Shown one piece after another: positions 35,736 to 45,169 of a stretch of 64,000 nucleotides of DNA. Both the position numbers and the translations under genes were made by a program. Below the pieces are notes generated by a model. It was given only the letters and a program-made list of their open reading frames with translations, had not been told where the DNA came from and made no database searches. Every line of letters begins with the position of its first letter. Positions within the stretch are counted from its first letter, which is position 1. The stretch covers positions 1 through 64,000 of the forward strand of contig CAJMQQ010000001.1 in NCBI GenBank assembly GCA_905215625.1, written 5' to 3'. Origin of the DNA: an uncultured bacterium (GTDB taxonomy: Bacteria; Bacillota; Clostridia; Lachnospirales; Lachnospiraceae).

Positions 35736-37100
35736 TTACAGGCTCCGCACACATTCCTTAAAAATACGGCCCCGTTCTTCGTAATTTTTAAACATTCCCC
35801 AGCTTGCGCAGGCTGGACTTAAGAGCACATTGTCTCCCATATTGGCATAAGACGCGCACACCTTAACAGCCTCCGACATATCTTCTGCGTACATAATCTC
35901 TGTAAATCCATGGGCTTTTGCACACTCTGCAATCTTATCCCTGGTCTGGCCGATTAAAACCAGATACTTCACTTTATCGCCAAAGCTTTCAATCCACTCG
36001 TCGTACTCATTGCCCTTGTCATATCCTCCGGCAATCAGAATGGTCGGGCCAGGCATGGCCTTTACTGCCTGGATTGCCGCATCCGGATTGGTTCCCTTAG
36101 AATCATTGTAATACTTCACTCCAGAACGCTCCAGGACAAACTCAATCCGGTGTTCAACAGCTTTAAATTCTTTTATCACCTTACGGATAATATCCATTGG
36201 CACACCCATTTCCAGGCTGACTGCCGCTGCCGCCATCACGTTTTCATAGTTGTGGCGTCCCAGAAGATTCATCTCATGGACATTGATAACCAGGGTTTCC
36301 CGTCCGTTGTGGCGGTACATAATGTCATCCCCATCTAAGTAAAAGCCTTCTTTCAGCTTTTCCCTGCTGGAGAAGAAAATTACCTTTGCCTTCGGTTTTT
36401 TCTCTTCATCTTCGCCAAATTCCCTTAACACCGGATCGTCATAGTTTAAAACCACGCTGTCCTGTTCGGTCTGGTTTAACGTAATGCTCTTTTTGATCTC
36501 GATGTAGTTTTCCATGGTCTTATGACGGTTTAAATGATCCGGCGTAATATTTAAAATTGCACTGACATTGGGATGGAAATCCATAATGGTCTCCAGCTGG
36601 AAACTGGAAATCTCCGCTACTGTCACAGACTCGTCCTCGGTCTCTAAGGCCACCTGGGTATAGGGAATTCCGATATTTCCAACTACGAATACGCTCTCAT
36701 AGTGGGCCTTCATGATCTCGCCAGTAAGAGCCGTTGTGGTCGTCTTTCCGTTAGTTCCGGTAATGGCTACCAGCTTTCCTTTTGCACAGTGGTAAGCCAG
36801 CTGGATTTCTCCCCAAATCGGAATTTTTGCGTCTACAATCGTAGCCACAAAAGGAGAATCCATGGGCACGCCGGGGCTTACAATACACAGTTCCACGCCT
36901 ACTAAATCAGTCCGCTTCAGTTCTCCCAGCACAACGGTTACTTTCGCCTGTTCTTTAAAGGATGCTTTGATTTTTTCTGGATCCTGATCCGCATTTCCAT
37001 CATAGAGGACTACCTCTCCGCCAATCTCCAGCAGCAGTTTTGCCGCCGCAATACCGCTGATGCCAGTACCTGCTACAATAACCTTTTGTCCCTGACTCAT
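35736..37100 (-). CDS. murD: UDP-N-acetylmuramoyl-L-alanine--D-glutamate ligase
   Basis: MurD adds D-glutamate to UDP-MurNAc-L-Ala. The 454-residue ligase shows the N-terminal Rossmann start VIVAGTGISGIAAAKLL, ATP loop GTNGKTTTTAL, NITPDHLNRHKTM and the D-Glu binding NDSKGTNPDA. The ATG at 37100 follows AGGAGG; a longer frame to 37139 overlaps the mraY end. The gene lies 11 bases after mraY. Confidence 0.97.
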   Translation of the reverse strand: MSQGQKVIVAGTGISGIAAAKLLLEIGGEVVLYDGNADQDPEKIKASFKEQAKVTVVLGELKRTDLVGVELCIVSPGVPMDSPFVATIVDAKIPIWGEIQLAYHCAKGKLVAITGTNGKTTTTALTGEIMKAHYESVFVVGNIGIPYTQVALETEDESVTVAEISSFQLETIMDFHPNVSAILNITPDHLNRHKTMENYIEIKKSITLNQTEQDSVVLNYDDPVLREFGEDEEKKPKAKVIFFSSREKLKEGFYLDGDDIMYRHNGRETLVINVHEMNLLGRHNYENVMAAAAVSLEMGVPMDIIRKVIKEFKAVEHRIEFVLERSGVKYYNDSKGTNPDAAIQAVKAMPGPTILIAGGYDKGNEYDEWIESFGDKVKYLVLIGQTRDKIAECAKAHGFTEIMYAEDMSEAVKVCASYANMGDNVLLSPACASWGMFKNYEERGRIFKECVRSL

Positions 37101-37111
37101 AGTAAAACCTC

Positions 37112-38080
37112 CTATAATCCTAAGTATGCTACCAGACACAAAATTGCGGTAATAATGGAGAATACTGCTACCACCCGTGTCTCAGACCATCCGCACAATT
37201 CAAAATGGTGATGAATCGGCGCCATCTTAAAAATCCGCTTGCCGCCGGTTTTCTTAAAATACGTTACCTGGATAATGACAGACAGCACTTCTACCAGGTA
37301 AATCATGCCTACAATGGCAATAAAGATCGGCATCCGCATCATGTAGGCGCTGGCTGCCACAAAGCCGCCCAGGGCCAGGGAACCGGTATCTCCCATAAAT
37401 ACTTTTGCCGGATATACGTTAAACAGTAAAAATCCCAGAAGGCTTCCTACCACAGCTCCTGTAATCGGGCTGATGCCGCTGTTTTCCCCAATAGCGACAA
37501 TGGTAAAAAACGTGGCAACCAGAATGGTAACGCTGGTGCACAAGCCGTCTAAACCATCTGTAAAATTCACGCCGTTATCGGTTCCCAGCACAATCAGAAA
37601 CAGCGCCGGAAGGAAGAAAATCCCTAAATCCAGGAAATATCCGTTATCAAAACCGCCGGTAAATGGGATCAGCATATCGGTTCCCACTTCCCCGCTGCTC
37701 ATCAGATACCAGGCAAAAATACCGGTAATTACAATCTGTCCCAGCAGTTTCTGCTTTGGATTTAATCCTTCTGAACGCTTCATCACGATCTTGATGTAGT
37801 CATCCAGAAAGCCGATAATGCCAAATCCTACGGTCACAAACAGTACCGGTATGATTTTCGGGTATCTGGGAATATAGAAAATAGATGTAATAATGATACT
37901 GGACAAAATAATCAGTCCGCCCATTGTAGGAGTTCCCTGCTTTTTCAAATGTGCCTGAGGGCCGTCATCCCTGACCTGCTGGCCAAATTTCAGCTTGTGC
38001 AGGAATGGAATCACAATCGGGCACAGCAGAGCGCTTATGGCAAAAGATATAATAATTGCTAAGATTGTTTCGTTAATCAT
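37112..38080 (-). CDS. mraY: Phospho-N-acetylmuramoyl-pentapeptide transferase
   Basis: MraY makes lipid I by moving phospho-MurNAc-pentapeptide to undecaprenyl phosphate in the membrane. The 322-residue protein has about ten membrane segments, the GxPTMGG segment (GTPTMGGLIIL), FLDDYIK with the first Asp pair, FTDGLDGL and the histidine loop MAPIHHHFELCGW. All catalytic signatures are intact and the length is normal. Confidence 0.97.
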   Translation of the reverse strand: MINETILAIIISFAISALLCPIVIPFLHKLKFGQQVRDDGPQAHLKKQGTPTMGGLIILSSIIITSIFYIPRYPKIIPVLFVTVGFGIIGFLDDYIKIVMKRSEGLNPKQKLLGQIVITGIFAWYLMSSGEVGTDMLIPFTGGFDNGYFLDLGIFFLPALFLIVLGTDNGVNFTDGLDGLCTSVTILVATFFTIVAIGENSGISPITGAVVGSLLGFLLFNVYPAKVFMGDTGSLALGGFVAASAYMMRMPIFIAIVGMIYLVEVLSVIIQVTYFKKTGGKRIFKMAPIHHHFELCGWSETRVVAVFSIITAILCLVAYLGL

Positions 38081-38153
38081 ATCGCACCTCAGTTTCTTAT
38101 GTATTATGTTTTCTCGTACACATTAGGTAGTATACGTCTTTTTCTTCGAATAA

Positions 38154-39923
38154 TCAACCATAGATTCGAAAGGCTCCGGTACTTTCTTCCTCTTCTTCCT
38201 CAATTCCCAGATAGGGAAGAATGTTCTTAAAAATATCGGCGATTACCGGCGCCGCAATGGTTCCCCCATAATAAATCCCCTCCGGCTCATTGATGGTAAT
38301 CAGCGCGATTACCTGGGGATTGTCGGCCGGGGCAAAGCCAATAAACGACGAAATATACTTTTTCAGGCTTCTGGGAAGTTTTTCTGACGTGGCAGTCTTT
38401 CCCCCAATCCGGTATCCTGGTATGGCCGCCTTTTTCCCGCTTCCCTCTGATACTACCTGCTCTAAAATATAGCGCATGGAAGCGCTGGTTTCTTCTGACA
38501 ACACGCCTTTTTTCACCGGATAAGAAAATTTATGAATGGTTTCCCCATCTGCGCTGACGGCTTTCACCCCAAAATGGGGCGTAACCCGATTGCCTCCATT
38601 AATAATGGCAGACACAGTCGTAATCAGCTGTATGGGCGTAATCTGGAACGACTGTCCAAAGGATACGGTCGCCAGTTCCACCAGCCCCATATTCTCTTTT
38701 TTGTGCATAATGGTACCTGCTTCCCCGGGCAGATCAATTCCCGTCTTTTCCTTCAGGCCAAACTGCTCAAAGTAGTGATAATACCGGTCAATTCCCAGCC
38801 TCTGTCCCACGTCAATCAGCACGGGATTGCAGGAATTCATCATCCCCTGTAAAAACGTCTCTCCCCCATGACCTCCTGTTTTGTGGCACCGGATTTTCCG
38901 GTCTTCCACAATGCGGAATCCCGGGCAGGAAAAGGTATCGTCCAGTCCAACCACCCCAGCCTCCAGGCCTGCGGCGGCGGTTATAATCTTAAAGGTAGAT
39001 CCTGGCTCATAGGTATCGTTAATGCAGGAATTTCTCCACATCTGATTCAGCAGTTCCTGGGTGGTTTTACCGTCTTCCGTATTTTCTCCCATGCCGGCAC
39101 TTGTGTCTAATTCGAAAGGAGCGTTTAAATCAAATTCCGGAGCGTTGACCATAGCCAGAATCTCGCCGTTCTGGGGATTCATTACAATTACAGAAACTCC
39201 CCTGGCCTGCTTTTTTTCCATCACCTGGTAGGCAGCCTGCTGGCAGTAAGACTGAATATTCCGATCCAGGCTGATATAGAGGTCATTTCCAGCCGCCGGT
39301 TCTACCCGGTCTTCTGCTGCATTTTCCAGTTCCACCCCTTTTGCATCCGTCATGGTAAGAATCCGCCCATTCCGGCCTTTTAAGTATTTCTCATACTTTA
39401 CTTCCAGACCGATGATTCCCTGGTTATCCCCGCCAGTAAATCCCAGAACCTTGGAGGCCAGATTTCCGTAAGGGTAATACCGCTTATAATCTTCATCCAC
39501 CTTAACCCCGTCAAGATTTTCATTCCGAATGGCATCTCCCGTCTCTTTGTCCACATTCGTACGGATAATTTCCCTGGAACTGTAGGTTTCTACCTTTTTA
39601 CGAACCTTTTCTTCCGGAATGTCCAGATAACGGCACAACACCTCTACTACCCGGTCCGGATCTGTAATCTGGTTATGGATAACCGAAATCGTACATACAG
39701 TCCGGTTGTCTGCAATTACGGTTCCCGACCGGTCAATGATCCTTCCCCTGGCCGCCTTGATGGTCCGCTCCCTCTGGTGGAGTTCTTCCGCCATCTGGCT
39801 GTAATGATCCGCCTTGTATACCATAAGAAAAAACAGCCTTCCTAACAGCACTGCCGTTGCCAAAAACGACAGAACAAACAGGAGGGCTATTTTTCCTCTA
39901 TGGCAAGTCTGGTTTGTATTCAT
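38154..39923 (-). CDS. Class B penicillin-binding protein (SpoVD/PBP2-like), KTA motif
   Basis: A 589-residue class B transpeptidase has a short N-terminal tail, one membrane segment (about 11-33), a dimerisation domain beginning ARGRIIDRSG, and the transpeptidase domain with Ser in the STFK motif near residue 310, SCN, and a third motif GGKTAT near 511. The third motif is normally KTG; here it is KTA, which may lower beta-lactam affinity or mark a sporulation-type subfamily. It lacks PASTA repeats that Bacillus SpoVD has. The ATG at 39923 is preferred over 39950. It follows ftsI in the division cluster and may be the SpoVD equivalent. Confidence 0.9.
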   Translation of the reverse strand: MNTNQTCHRGKIALLFVLSFLATAVLLGRLFFLMVYKADHYSQMAEELHQRERTIKAARGRIIDRSGTVIADNRTVCTISVIHNQITDPDRVVEVLCRYLDIPEEKVRKKVETYSSREIIRTNVDKETGDAIRNENLDGVKVDEDYKRYYPYGNLASKVLGFTGGDNQGIIGLEVKYEKYLKGRNGRILTMTDAKGVELENAAEDRVEPAAGNDLYISLDRNIQSYCQQAAYQVMEKKQARGVSVIVMNPQNGEILAMVNAPEFDLNAPFELDTSAGMGENTEDGKTTQELLNQMWRNSCINDTYEPGSTFKIITAAAGLEAGVVGLDDTFSCPGFRIVEDRKIRCHKTGGHGGETFLQGMMNSCNPVLIDVGQRLGIDRYYHYFEQFGLKEKTGIDLPGEAGTIMHKKENMGLVELATVSFGQSFQITPIQLITTVSAIINGGNRVTPHFGVKAVSADGETIHKFSYPVKKGVLSEETSASMRYILEQVVSEGSGKKAAIPGYRIGGKTATSEKLPRSLKKYISSFIGFAPADNPQVIALITINEPEGIYYGGTIAAPVIADIFKNILPYLGIEEEEEESTGAFRIYG

Positions 39924-39980
39924 GGCGATCCCTGCCTGCGGCACTGTCATCCCTTTATATATATGACGGACACCTCCAGG

Positions 39981-42251
39981 TTATTCCTGGACGCTTTGGG
40001 ACGGACTGCTTTCCGGCGGACCGCTTTCTGACGGCTTTGCAGATGTTTCTTTAATCGTTCCTGACTGGTTTTCTCCCCCTGAAGTTTCTTCTGCTTCTTC
40101 TGATGACACAGGCAGCGTTTCCACTTCTTCGATTCCGGGAGGACTTCCCGGAAGGGCTGCTTCATTTTCTTCCCCGCCTACAATGTACTCGTCGGTCTCA
40201 TATACCTTTGGTTCGGTCTCCAGCTCTGTACTGCTTTCTGTTTCCTCATTGACAATTCCGTCTTCTTCCGGAAGCTGGTTCTGCAGTTCTTCCGGAACAG
40301 TTTCGATGTCTGTAGTCGGGAACACGTTTAAGTATGGAAGGGAATCCGTCAAAATTTTCTGGACAACCTGGGTGGCAAAACTACTGTGAGCCTGCTCCGG
40401 CCCCGGCGGAAGATCCGGTGTGTCAATCACAACATACACCATTACCTGGGGATTGTCTGCCGGCGCAAAGCCTACAAAGGAAACCAGATAGTTTTTTGCG
40501 CTTCTTGGATACTTTTCTGCAGTACCGGTCTTTCCGCCGACTTCATAGCCAGCTACCTGGGCAGCGCTTCCCGTACCTTCGCTGACGGTTTTTTCCAGAG
40601 CCTGTTTTAAGAAAGCCGACGTATTTTCCGAAATTGTCTCCCGGACCAAAACCGGTTCCATTTTCTTTTCTACTGCGCCTTCATCATTTAAAATCTGCTT
40701 TACAATATGAGGCTCATAATAATTGCCTCCATTAATGACAGAAGCAAACGCCGCCGCCATCTGAATCATGGTACAGTTATAGTTCTGACCAAAGGAGTTG
40801 GTTGCCAGATTGGAGGAACGCATTTCTTCTGCCGGGAAGATAAGATCCGAAGTATCGACCTCGCCCGGAAGGTCAATATTGGTTTTCTGTCCAAATCCGA
40901 AAATATGCTGGTATTTTGCAAAATTTTCTCCTCCTGTCATGGCTGCAAGGCGCATCATCACTACGTTGCAGGACTGCATCAGGGATTCGGTAATGGTCAG
41001 GGGGCCGTGACCGTACCGGTTAACGCAGTGGATCTGATGTCCGCCCACTTCCAGTACGCCGCCGCACTCTAAGGTCTCGCTGCCGTTAATAAACCCTTCT
41101 TCCATAGCCGCCGCCACGGTAAATACCTTTGACGGGGAACCAGGCTCATAAGAATCGCTGACGCAGAAATTACGCCACACGGTATTCCAGGCCACCTGCT
41201 GGCCCAGGGAATAAATCTCCTCATCGGTATAGTATTTTGATACTTCTTCTTCCGTAATCGTCAGACCCTTATCCCTGTTTTTCCGCTTATAATCATCTGC
41301 TGCTTCTTTTTTTCCAAATACCCGGATTTCCTCATCTGTAAACTTTCCGTCTATATTTCTCGGATCGTTTAAGTCATACCGGTTTTTTGTAGCCATTGCT
41401 AAAATCTCGCCATTCTGCGGGTTCATTACAATGGCGGCGCTCATTTTACTGCCAATTCCAGATTCCCATTCATCAATGTATTTTTCTGCAATTTTCTGGA
41501 TATTGATGTCAATGGTAGACACCACCGTACTTCCGTTTTCCGCCTCTTTGATGACTCTTTCCAAATTGGTTTCTTCGTTTAAATATCCGTATTCCCTGCC
41601 GTTGATGCCAATCAGATCGTCATTGTAATACTGCTCGATTCCATTCATGCCTTTGGCGCCGTTTTCATAGGAAAAGCCGATAACAGTGCTGGCCAGGTCT
41701 CCATATGGATAGACCCTCTTATATTGCGGTTCAAACCACACGCCAGCTACTTTGTTGTCCAGTTTCTGCTCCGCTGCCGCGGCTTCTGCTGCCTCCGTAT
41801 TGGCCTCAAAAGCTTCCTTTTGTTCCTGGGTCAGCTGTTTCTCATAATTAATATAAGATTTCTTTGGATTGTCCTCAATTAGTCTGGTCAGTTCCCCGAT
41901 ATCGTACCCAAAAGTCTGGCTCAGCACTGAAACCGTAGTAGCCAGATATTTATCCTTATTTGATAAAATTACCTTTGGATCCAGAATCAGATTATAGACC
42001 TGTTCATTCACTGCCAGGTAAGTTCCGTTCCGGTCCATGATCTCTCCGCGTCGGTATGGAATGACCTGGCTGCTATAGTTCTGATGGTCCAGAACAATCT
42101 GATTGTAGTCTTCCTGTTTATTTTTTACCAGATTATATAAAACCATAACTAATGCAAACAAAGCCAGCGTTATTACCAGAACGGTAATCGCCAGCTTTTC
42201 CTGCATGGTTTGCGTAAAAAGTCGTTTATTAGTATTTCGGGATCCCTTCAT
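39981..42251 (-). CDS. ftsI: Class B penicillin-binding protein FtsI-like
   Basis: A 756-residue septal transpeptidase crosslinks peptidoglycan with FtsW. It has one membrane segment (about 18-42), RRGEIMDRNG dimerisation start, active Ser in SPSK near residue 371, SCN, and KTGTAEK near 572. A notable feature is the C-terminal tail of about 110 residues (from about 645) that is rich in Glu, Ser, Pro and Gly and is probably disordered outside the membrane. PASTA domains are absent. The start overlaps the ftsL end by 23 bases. Confidence 0.92.
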   Translation of the reverse strand: MKGSRNTNKRLFTQTMQEKLAITVLVITLALFALVMVLYNLVKNKQEDYNQIVLDHQNYSSQVIPYRRGEIMDRNGTYLAVNEQVYNLILDPKVILSNKDKYLATTVSVLSQTFGYDIGELTRLIEDNPKKSYINYEKQLTQEQKEAFEANTEAAEAAAAEQKLDNKVAGVWFEPQYKRVYPYGDLASTVIGFSYENGAKGMNGIEQYYNDDLIGINGREYGYLNEETNLERVIKEAENGSTVVSTIDINIQKIAEKYIDEWESGIGSKMSAAIVMNPQNGEILAMATKNRYDLNDPRNIDGKFTDEEIRVFGKKEAADDYKRKNRDKGLTITEEEVSKYYTDEEIYSLGQQVAWNTVWRNFCVSDSYEPGSPSKVFTVAAAMEEGFINGSETLECGGVLEVGGHQIHCVNRYGHGPLTITESLMQSCNVVMMRLAAMTGGENFAKYQHIFGFGQKTNIDLPGEVDTSDLIFPAEEMRSSNLATNSFGQNYNCTMIQMAAAFASVINGGNYYEPHIVKQILNDEGAVEKKMEPVLVRETISENTSAFLKQALEKTVSEGTGSAAQVAGYEVGGKTGTAEKYPRSAKNYLVSFVGFAPADNPQVMVYVVIDTPDLPPGPEQAHSSFATQVVQKILTDSLPYLNVFPTTDIETVPEELQNQLPEEDGIVNEETESSTELETEPKVYETDEYIVGGEENEAALPGSPPGIEEVETLPVSSEEAEETSGGENQSGTIKETSAKPSESGPPESSPSQSVQE

Positions 42252-42717
42252 TTTGTCTTACATACTCGCTTTCCGTCTTGTTATACAAACGCACCTGATC
42301 CTTATTTGCATAGACCATACCTAGTTCTTCAGTTGCAACTTTGTACACGTGATCCAAATCTACGGAAGTTTTAATTCTGGTTTCTAACGCATCGTTCTCT
42401 GCTTTTAAATTCTGAATCTCCTGTTCTACCCTGGCAATATTTTTTACCTTTGCAGTAATGGACGACTGGAGCTGGATGTAATTAATACACAAAAACAGCG
42501 TACATACTGCCGCAATGGTTAACGCAATGACATATGGAGCGTCCATATACAGCGCTTTTGCCCGGTTTCGTCTTACAGCCGCGCTGACCGGACGGCGTCT
42601 TTTCTTTGGCACAGCTCCTTCATAATGTCTCTCAGGCGCTGCTTTCCGGACAGTATTTCCCTCTACATAGGTACTATATTCAATTCTGCGGTGTGTATTC
42701 TGTCTCTTAGCAGCCAT
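42229..42717 (-). CDS. ftsL: FtsL-like cell division protein
   Basis: A 162-residue bitopic protein has a long basic cytoplasmic region (about 1-58, with KKRRRPVSAAVRRNRAK), one membrane segment (about 62-82) and an extracellular coiled coil (about 85-120, VEQEIQNLKAENDALETRI). This topology plus its position between rsmH and ftsI identifies FtsL; sequence similarity alone is weak. It should form a trimer with FtsQ/DivIB and FtsB/DivIC. Confidence 0.85.
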   Translation of the reverse strand: MAAKRQNTHRRIEYSTYVEGNTVRKAAPERHYEGAVPKKRRRPVSAAVRRNRAKALYMDAPYVIALTIAAVCTLFLCINYIQLQSSITAKVKNIARVEQEIQNLKAENDALETRIKTSVDLDHVYKVATEELGMVYANKDQVRLYNKTESEYVRQNEGIPKY

Positions 42718-42735
42718 AATAAAACCTCCTGACTT

Positions 42736-43674
42736 TTATTGCCTTTCAAATACTCTCAATTTTGCGCTTTTGGAACGTGAATTGGCTTCTAATTCCTCTT
42801 CGGAAGGCAAAATAGGTTTACGGGTAATGACCTTACCCTTACTTTTTCTGCCGCATACGCATACCGGGAAATCCGCAGGGCATACGCATGGATTTTCATT
42901 GGTTTTAAACCGTGTCTTTACCATCCGGTCCTCCAGGGAATGGAAGGTAATAATCGAAAGTCTTCCACCTGGATTTAAGTGATCAATCATGGCATCCATA
43001 GCCTGGTTTAAGACTTCCAGTTCTTCATTCAGCTCAATCCGGATAGCCTGGTAAGTTCTCTTGGACGGATGGCCGCCTGTGGCCCTTACCTTAGCCGGAA
43101 TTGCAGCCCGTATAATCTCATTTAGCTGACCAGTGGTCGTAATCTGCATTTCCTGCCTGGCCTTCACAATGTGCTTTGCAATATTTTTCGCGAACCGGTC
43201 TTCTCCATAATCCCGTATAATCCGGTATAGTTCCTGTTCGCTGTAATGATTCACAATATCTGCCGCCGTTTTTTCTTTTCTCTGATCCATCCGCATATCT
43301 AACGGCGCGTCTTCTTCTCTGTAAGTAAATCCTCTGTCCGGCGTGTCCAGCTGATAGGAGGAAACTCCCAGATCCAGGTAAATCCCATCTACTTTTTCTA
43401 TTCCCAAGTCCCTGAGGACTTTGTCAATCTCTACGTAATTGCTCCGGACGATGGTTACCTTATCCCGATATTCTTCCAATCTGGCAGATGCCGCTGCGAT
43501 AGCGTCTGCATCCTGATCAATGCCGATCAGTCTTCCGTGCTCTCCCAGCCGTCTGCATACCTCTAAGGCATGGCCGCCGCCTCCCAGGGTTCCGTCCACG
43601 TAAATTCCGTCCGGCTTTACCTGTAAACTGTCTACGGTCTCGTAAAGAAGAACGGATCGATGTTCAAATGTCAT
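42736..43674 (-). CDS. rsmH: 16S rRNA (cytosine-1402-N4)-methyltransferase
   Basis: RsmH methylates C1402 of 16S rRNA in the decoding centre. The 312-residue protein has the SAM-binding start VDGTLGGGGHALEVCRRLG, the DLGVSSYQLDTPDRGFTY motif and FHSLEDRMVK near the C-terminus. It overlaps the mraZ end by 4 bases, the usual order mraZ-rsmH-ftsL. Confidence 0.97.
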   Translation of the reverse strand: MTFEHRSVLLYETVDSLQVKPDGIYVDGTLGGGGHALEVCRRLGEHGRLIGIDQDADAIAAASARLEEYRDKVTIVRSNYVEIDKVLRDLGIEKVDGIYLDLGVSSYQLDTPDRGFTYREEDAPLDMRMDQRKEKTAADIVNHYSEQELYRIIRDYGEDRFAKNIAKHIVKARQEMQITTTGQLNEIIRAAIPAKVRATGGHPSKRTYQAIRIELNEELEVLNQAMDAMIDHLNPGGRLSIITFHSLEDRMVKTRFKTNENPCVCPADFPVCVCGRKSKGKVITRKPILPSEEELEANSRSKSAKLRVFERQ

Positions 43675-44096
43675 ATTCCGAACCCTTCCATGTTTTCTGC
43701 AATGTCTTCAATATCATCATAAGAGTTAATGGACAGCCATCTTTCCTTGCTCCAGATCTCCAGATGGTTGCCAGTGCCTACCAGCACTGCTTCCTTTTCG
43801 ATACCGGCATACTCCCTCAGAACAGAAGGAATCAGGATACGGCCCTGCTTGTCCACTTCACAGGTGGTAGCTCCTGCTAAGAAAAAGCGGGTAAGTTTTC
43901 TGGCGCTGGCATTGGTTACCGGCAGGGCGGTCAGCTTCTTTTCCATCTCTGTCCATTCTGGATTACCATACACAAACAAGCAGCTATCAAATCCCTTCGT
44001 TACCACGAATTCATCCCCTAGCTGCTCCCGAAATCTGGAAGGTACGATGAGACGTCCCTTCGCATCGACTGTATGATTGTACTCACCCATGAACAT
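43671..44096 (-). CDS. mraZ: Transcriptional regulator MraZ
   Basis: MraZ is a ring-forming DNA-binding protein with two SpoVT/AbrB-like domains that regulates its own division cluster. The 141-residue protein begins MFMGEYNHTVDAKGRLIVPSRFR and repeats the domain at CEVDKQGRILIPSVLREYAG. The ATG at 44096 has AGGTG six bases upstream; in-frame GTG and ATG codons at 44105 and 44102 overlap the ribosome binding site. Five operator-like repeats lie between promoter and gene. Confidence 0.96.
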   Translation of the reverse strand: MFMGEYNHTVDAKGRLIVPSRFREQLGDEFVVTKGFDSCLFVYGNPEWTEMEKKLTALPVTNASARKLTRFFLAGATTCEVDKQGRILIPSVLREYAGIEKEAVLVGTGNHLEIWSKERWLSINSYDDIEDIAENMEGFGI

Positions 44097-44127
44097 ACGC
44101 ATCACCTATTGCCGTTCTGGTACAACC

Positions 44128-44178
44128 AATCCACTTGGCCACCATTTTTTACCACTTTACTCCACTTTTTACCACTTG
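44128..44178 (-). promoter_or_regulatory. MraZ operator array
   Basis: On the minus strand, five units of the form AA(G/A)TGG plus four or so bases follow each other with about 10-bp periodicity (AAGTGGTAAA, AAGTGGAGTA, AAGTGGTAAA, AAATGGTGGCC, AAGTGGATTG). This resembles the AAAGTG(T/G)N3 direct repeats reported for MraZ in Mollicutes. They lie just downstream of the promoter, suited to autorepression. Confidence 0.75.
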
Positions 44179-44185
44179 TACATTT

Positions 44186-44214
44186 ATTCTATTACAGAAC
44201 CATTGAATTGGCAA
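44186..44214 (-). promoter_or_regulatory. Promoter of the mraZ division cluster
   Basis: TTGCCA at 44209-44214 and TAGAAT at 44186-44191 are separated by 17 bases, directly upstream of the MraZ repeats. Confidence 0.7.
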
Positions 44215-44235
44215 GGATTTTTTCAAAATTGACAT

Positions 44236-44272
44236 AAAAAAAATAAGAACTGCCTTTTCCAAGACAGTTCTT
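44236..44272 (-). terminator. Terminator of lgt
   Basis: AAGAACTG pairs with CAGTTCTT around a 12-base loop and is followed on the minus strand by ATTTTTTTT. It insulates lgt from the mraZ promoter. Confidence 0.9.
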
Positions 44273-44290
44273 AATAAAATACCAGAAAAA

Positions 44291-45169
44291 TCAGCATCCG
44301 GCCGCTGTTTTCTTTTTCAGGGACTGGTGTTTTACAATTAGGATAATGGCTGCCGCTGCTGCTAAAACCATGGAAAGCGCCTGGGAGACTGCGATGCCGG
44401 TACCAAACAGCATCAGCTGATCGGTTCTTAAGCCTTCAATCCACGCACGGCCGATTCCATAACCTAAAAGATAGATCCACAACATCTCTCCGTCAAACTT
44501 TTTCCGTTTGCGGTACCACAGCATAAATGTCAGAAGACCTACGTTCCACAGAGATTCATATAAAAAAGTCGGATGTACCTGGATATACTCAATCCCCTGT
44601 TCCACAATCTTGTGATCCAGAAGTTCCTGGGAAATCATAGAGGGATTTACGATGGACATTTTAATCCGCATGGCAAGCAGATTGTCTGTATAGCCGCCAA
44701 ATGCCTCTGCGTTAAAAAAGTTGCCCCATCTTCCAATAATCTGTCCCAGAACCAGTCCCAGCACTCCGCTGTCTGCCATGGAGAAAAAGGAAAGTTTCCT
44801 TGCTCTCGTAAATACAATTAATGTAATCACTGCTCCAATAACGCCGCCGTAAATGGCAAGTCCTCCTGCCCGCAGATTAAAAATCTGAAGCAGATTATCC
44901 TTGTAAGCGTCCCACTGGAAAATTACGTAATACAGTCTTGCTCCAATGATGGAAAAAATAATGGCATACAGTGCAAAATCCAGATAATCTTCTGGGTTCT
45001 GGCCTCTTCTCTTTGCATCTGCCTGCGCCAGCCAGATACCAGCCAGCATTCCAGTACCGATAATGATTCCGTAATAAGCAATACGGAACCCAAATATGGA
45101 TATGCTGTTATTCAGATGCTCTATGGTAATGCCTAGATTTACAAAACTAAGATCATATCCTTCTGCCAT
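44291..45169 (-). CDS. lgt: Prolipoprotein diacylglyceryl transferase
   Basis: Lgt attaches diacylglycerol to the lipobox cysteine of lipoproteins such as MetQ. The 292-residue membrane protein has seven or so hydrophobic segments, the conserved RAGGLAIYGGVIGA (HGGLAIYG in many homologues), GRWGNFFNAEAFGG and the HPTFLYESLWN motif. It is a single gene with terminator; a divergent gap of 255 bases separates it from ychF. Confidence 0.95.
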   Translation of the reverse strand: MAEGYDLSFVNLGITIEHLNNSISIFGFRIAYYGIIIGTGMLAGIWLAQADAKRRGQNPEDYLDFALYAIIFSIIGARLYYVIFQWDAYKDNLLQIFNLRAGGLAIYGGVIGAVITLIVFTRARKLSFFSMADSGVLGLVLGQIIGRWGNFFNAEAFGGYTDNLLAMRIKMSIVNPSMISQELLDHKIVEQGIEYIQVHPTFLYESLWNVGLLTFMLWYRKRKKFDGEMLWIYLLGYGIGRAWIEGLRTDQLMLFGTGIAVSQALSMVLAAAAAIILIVKHQSLKKKTAAGC

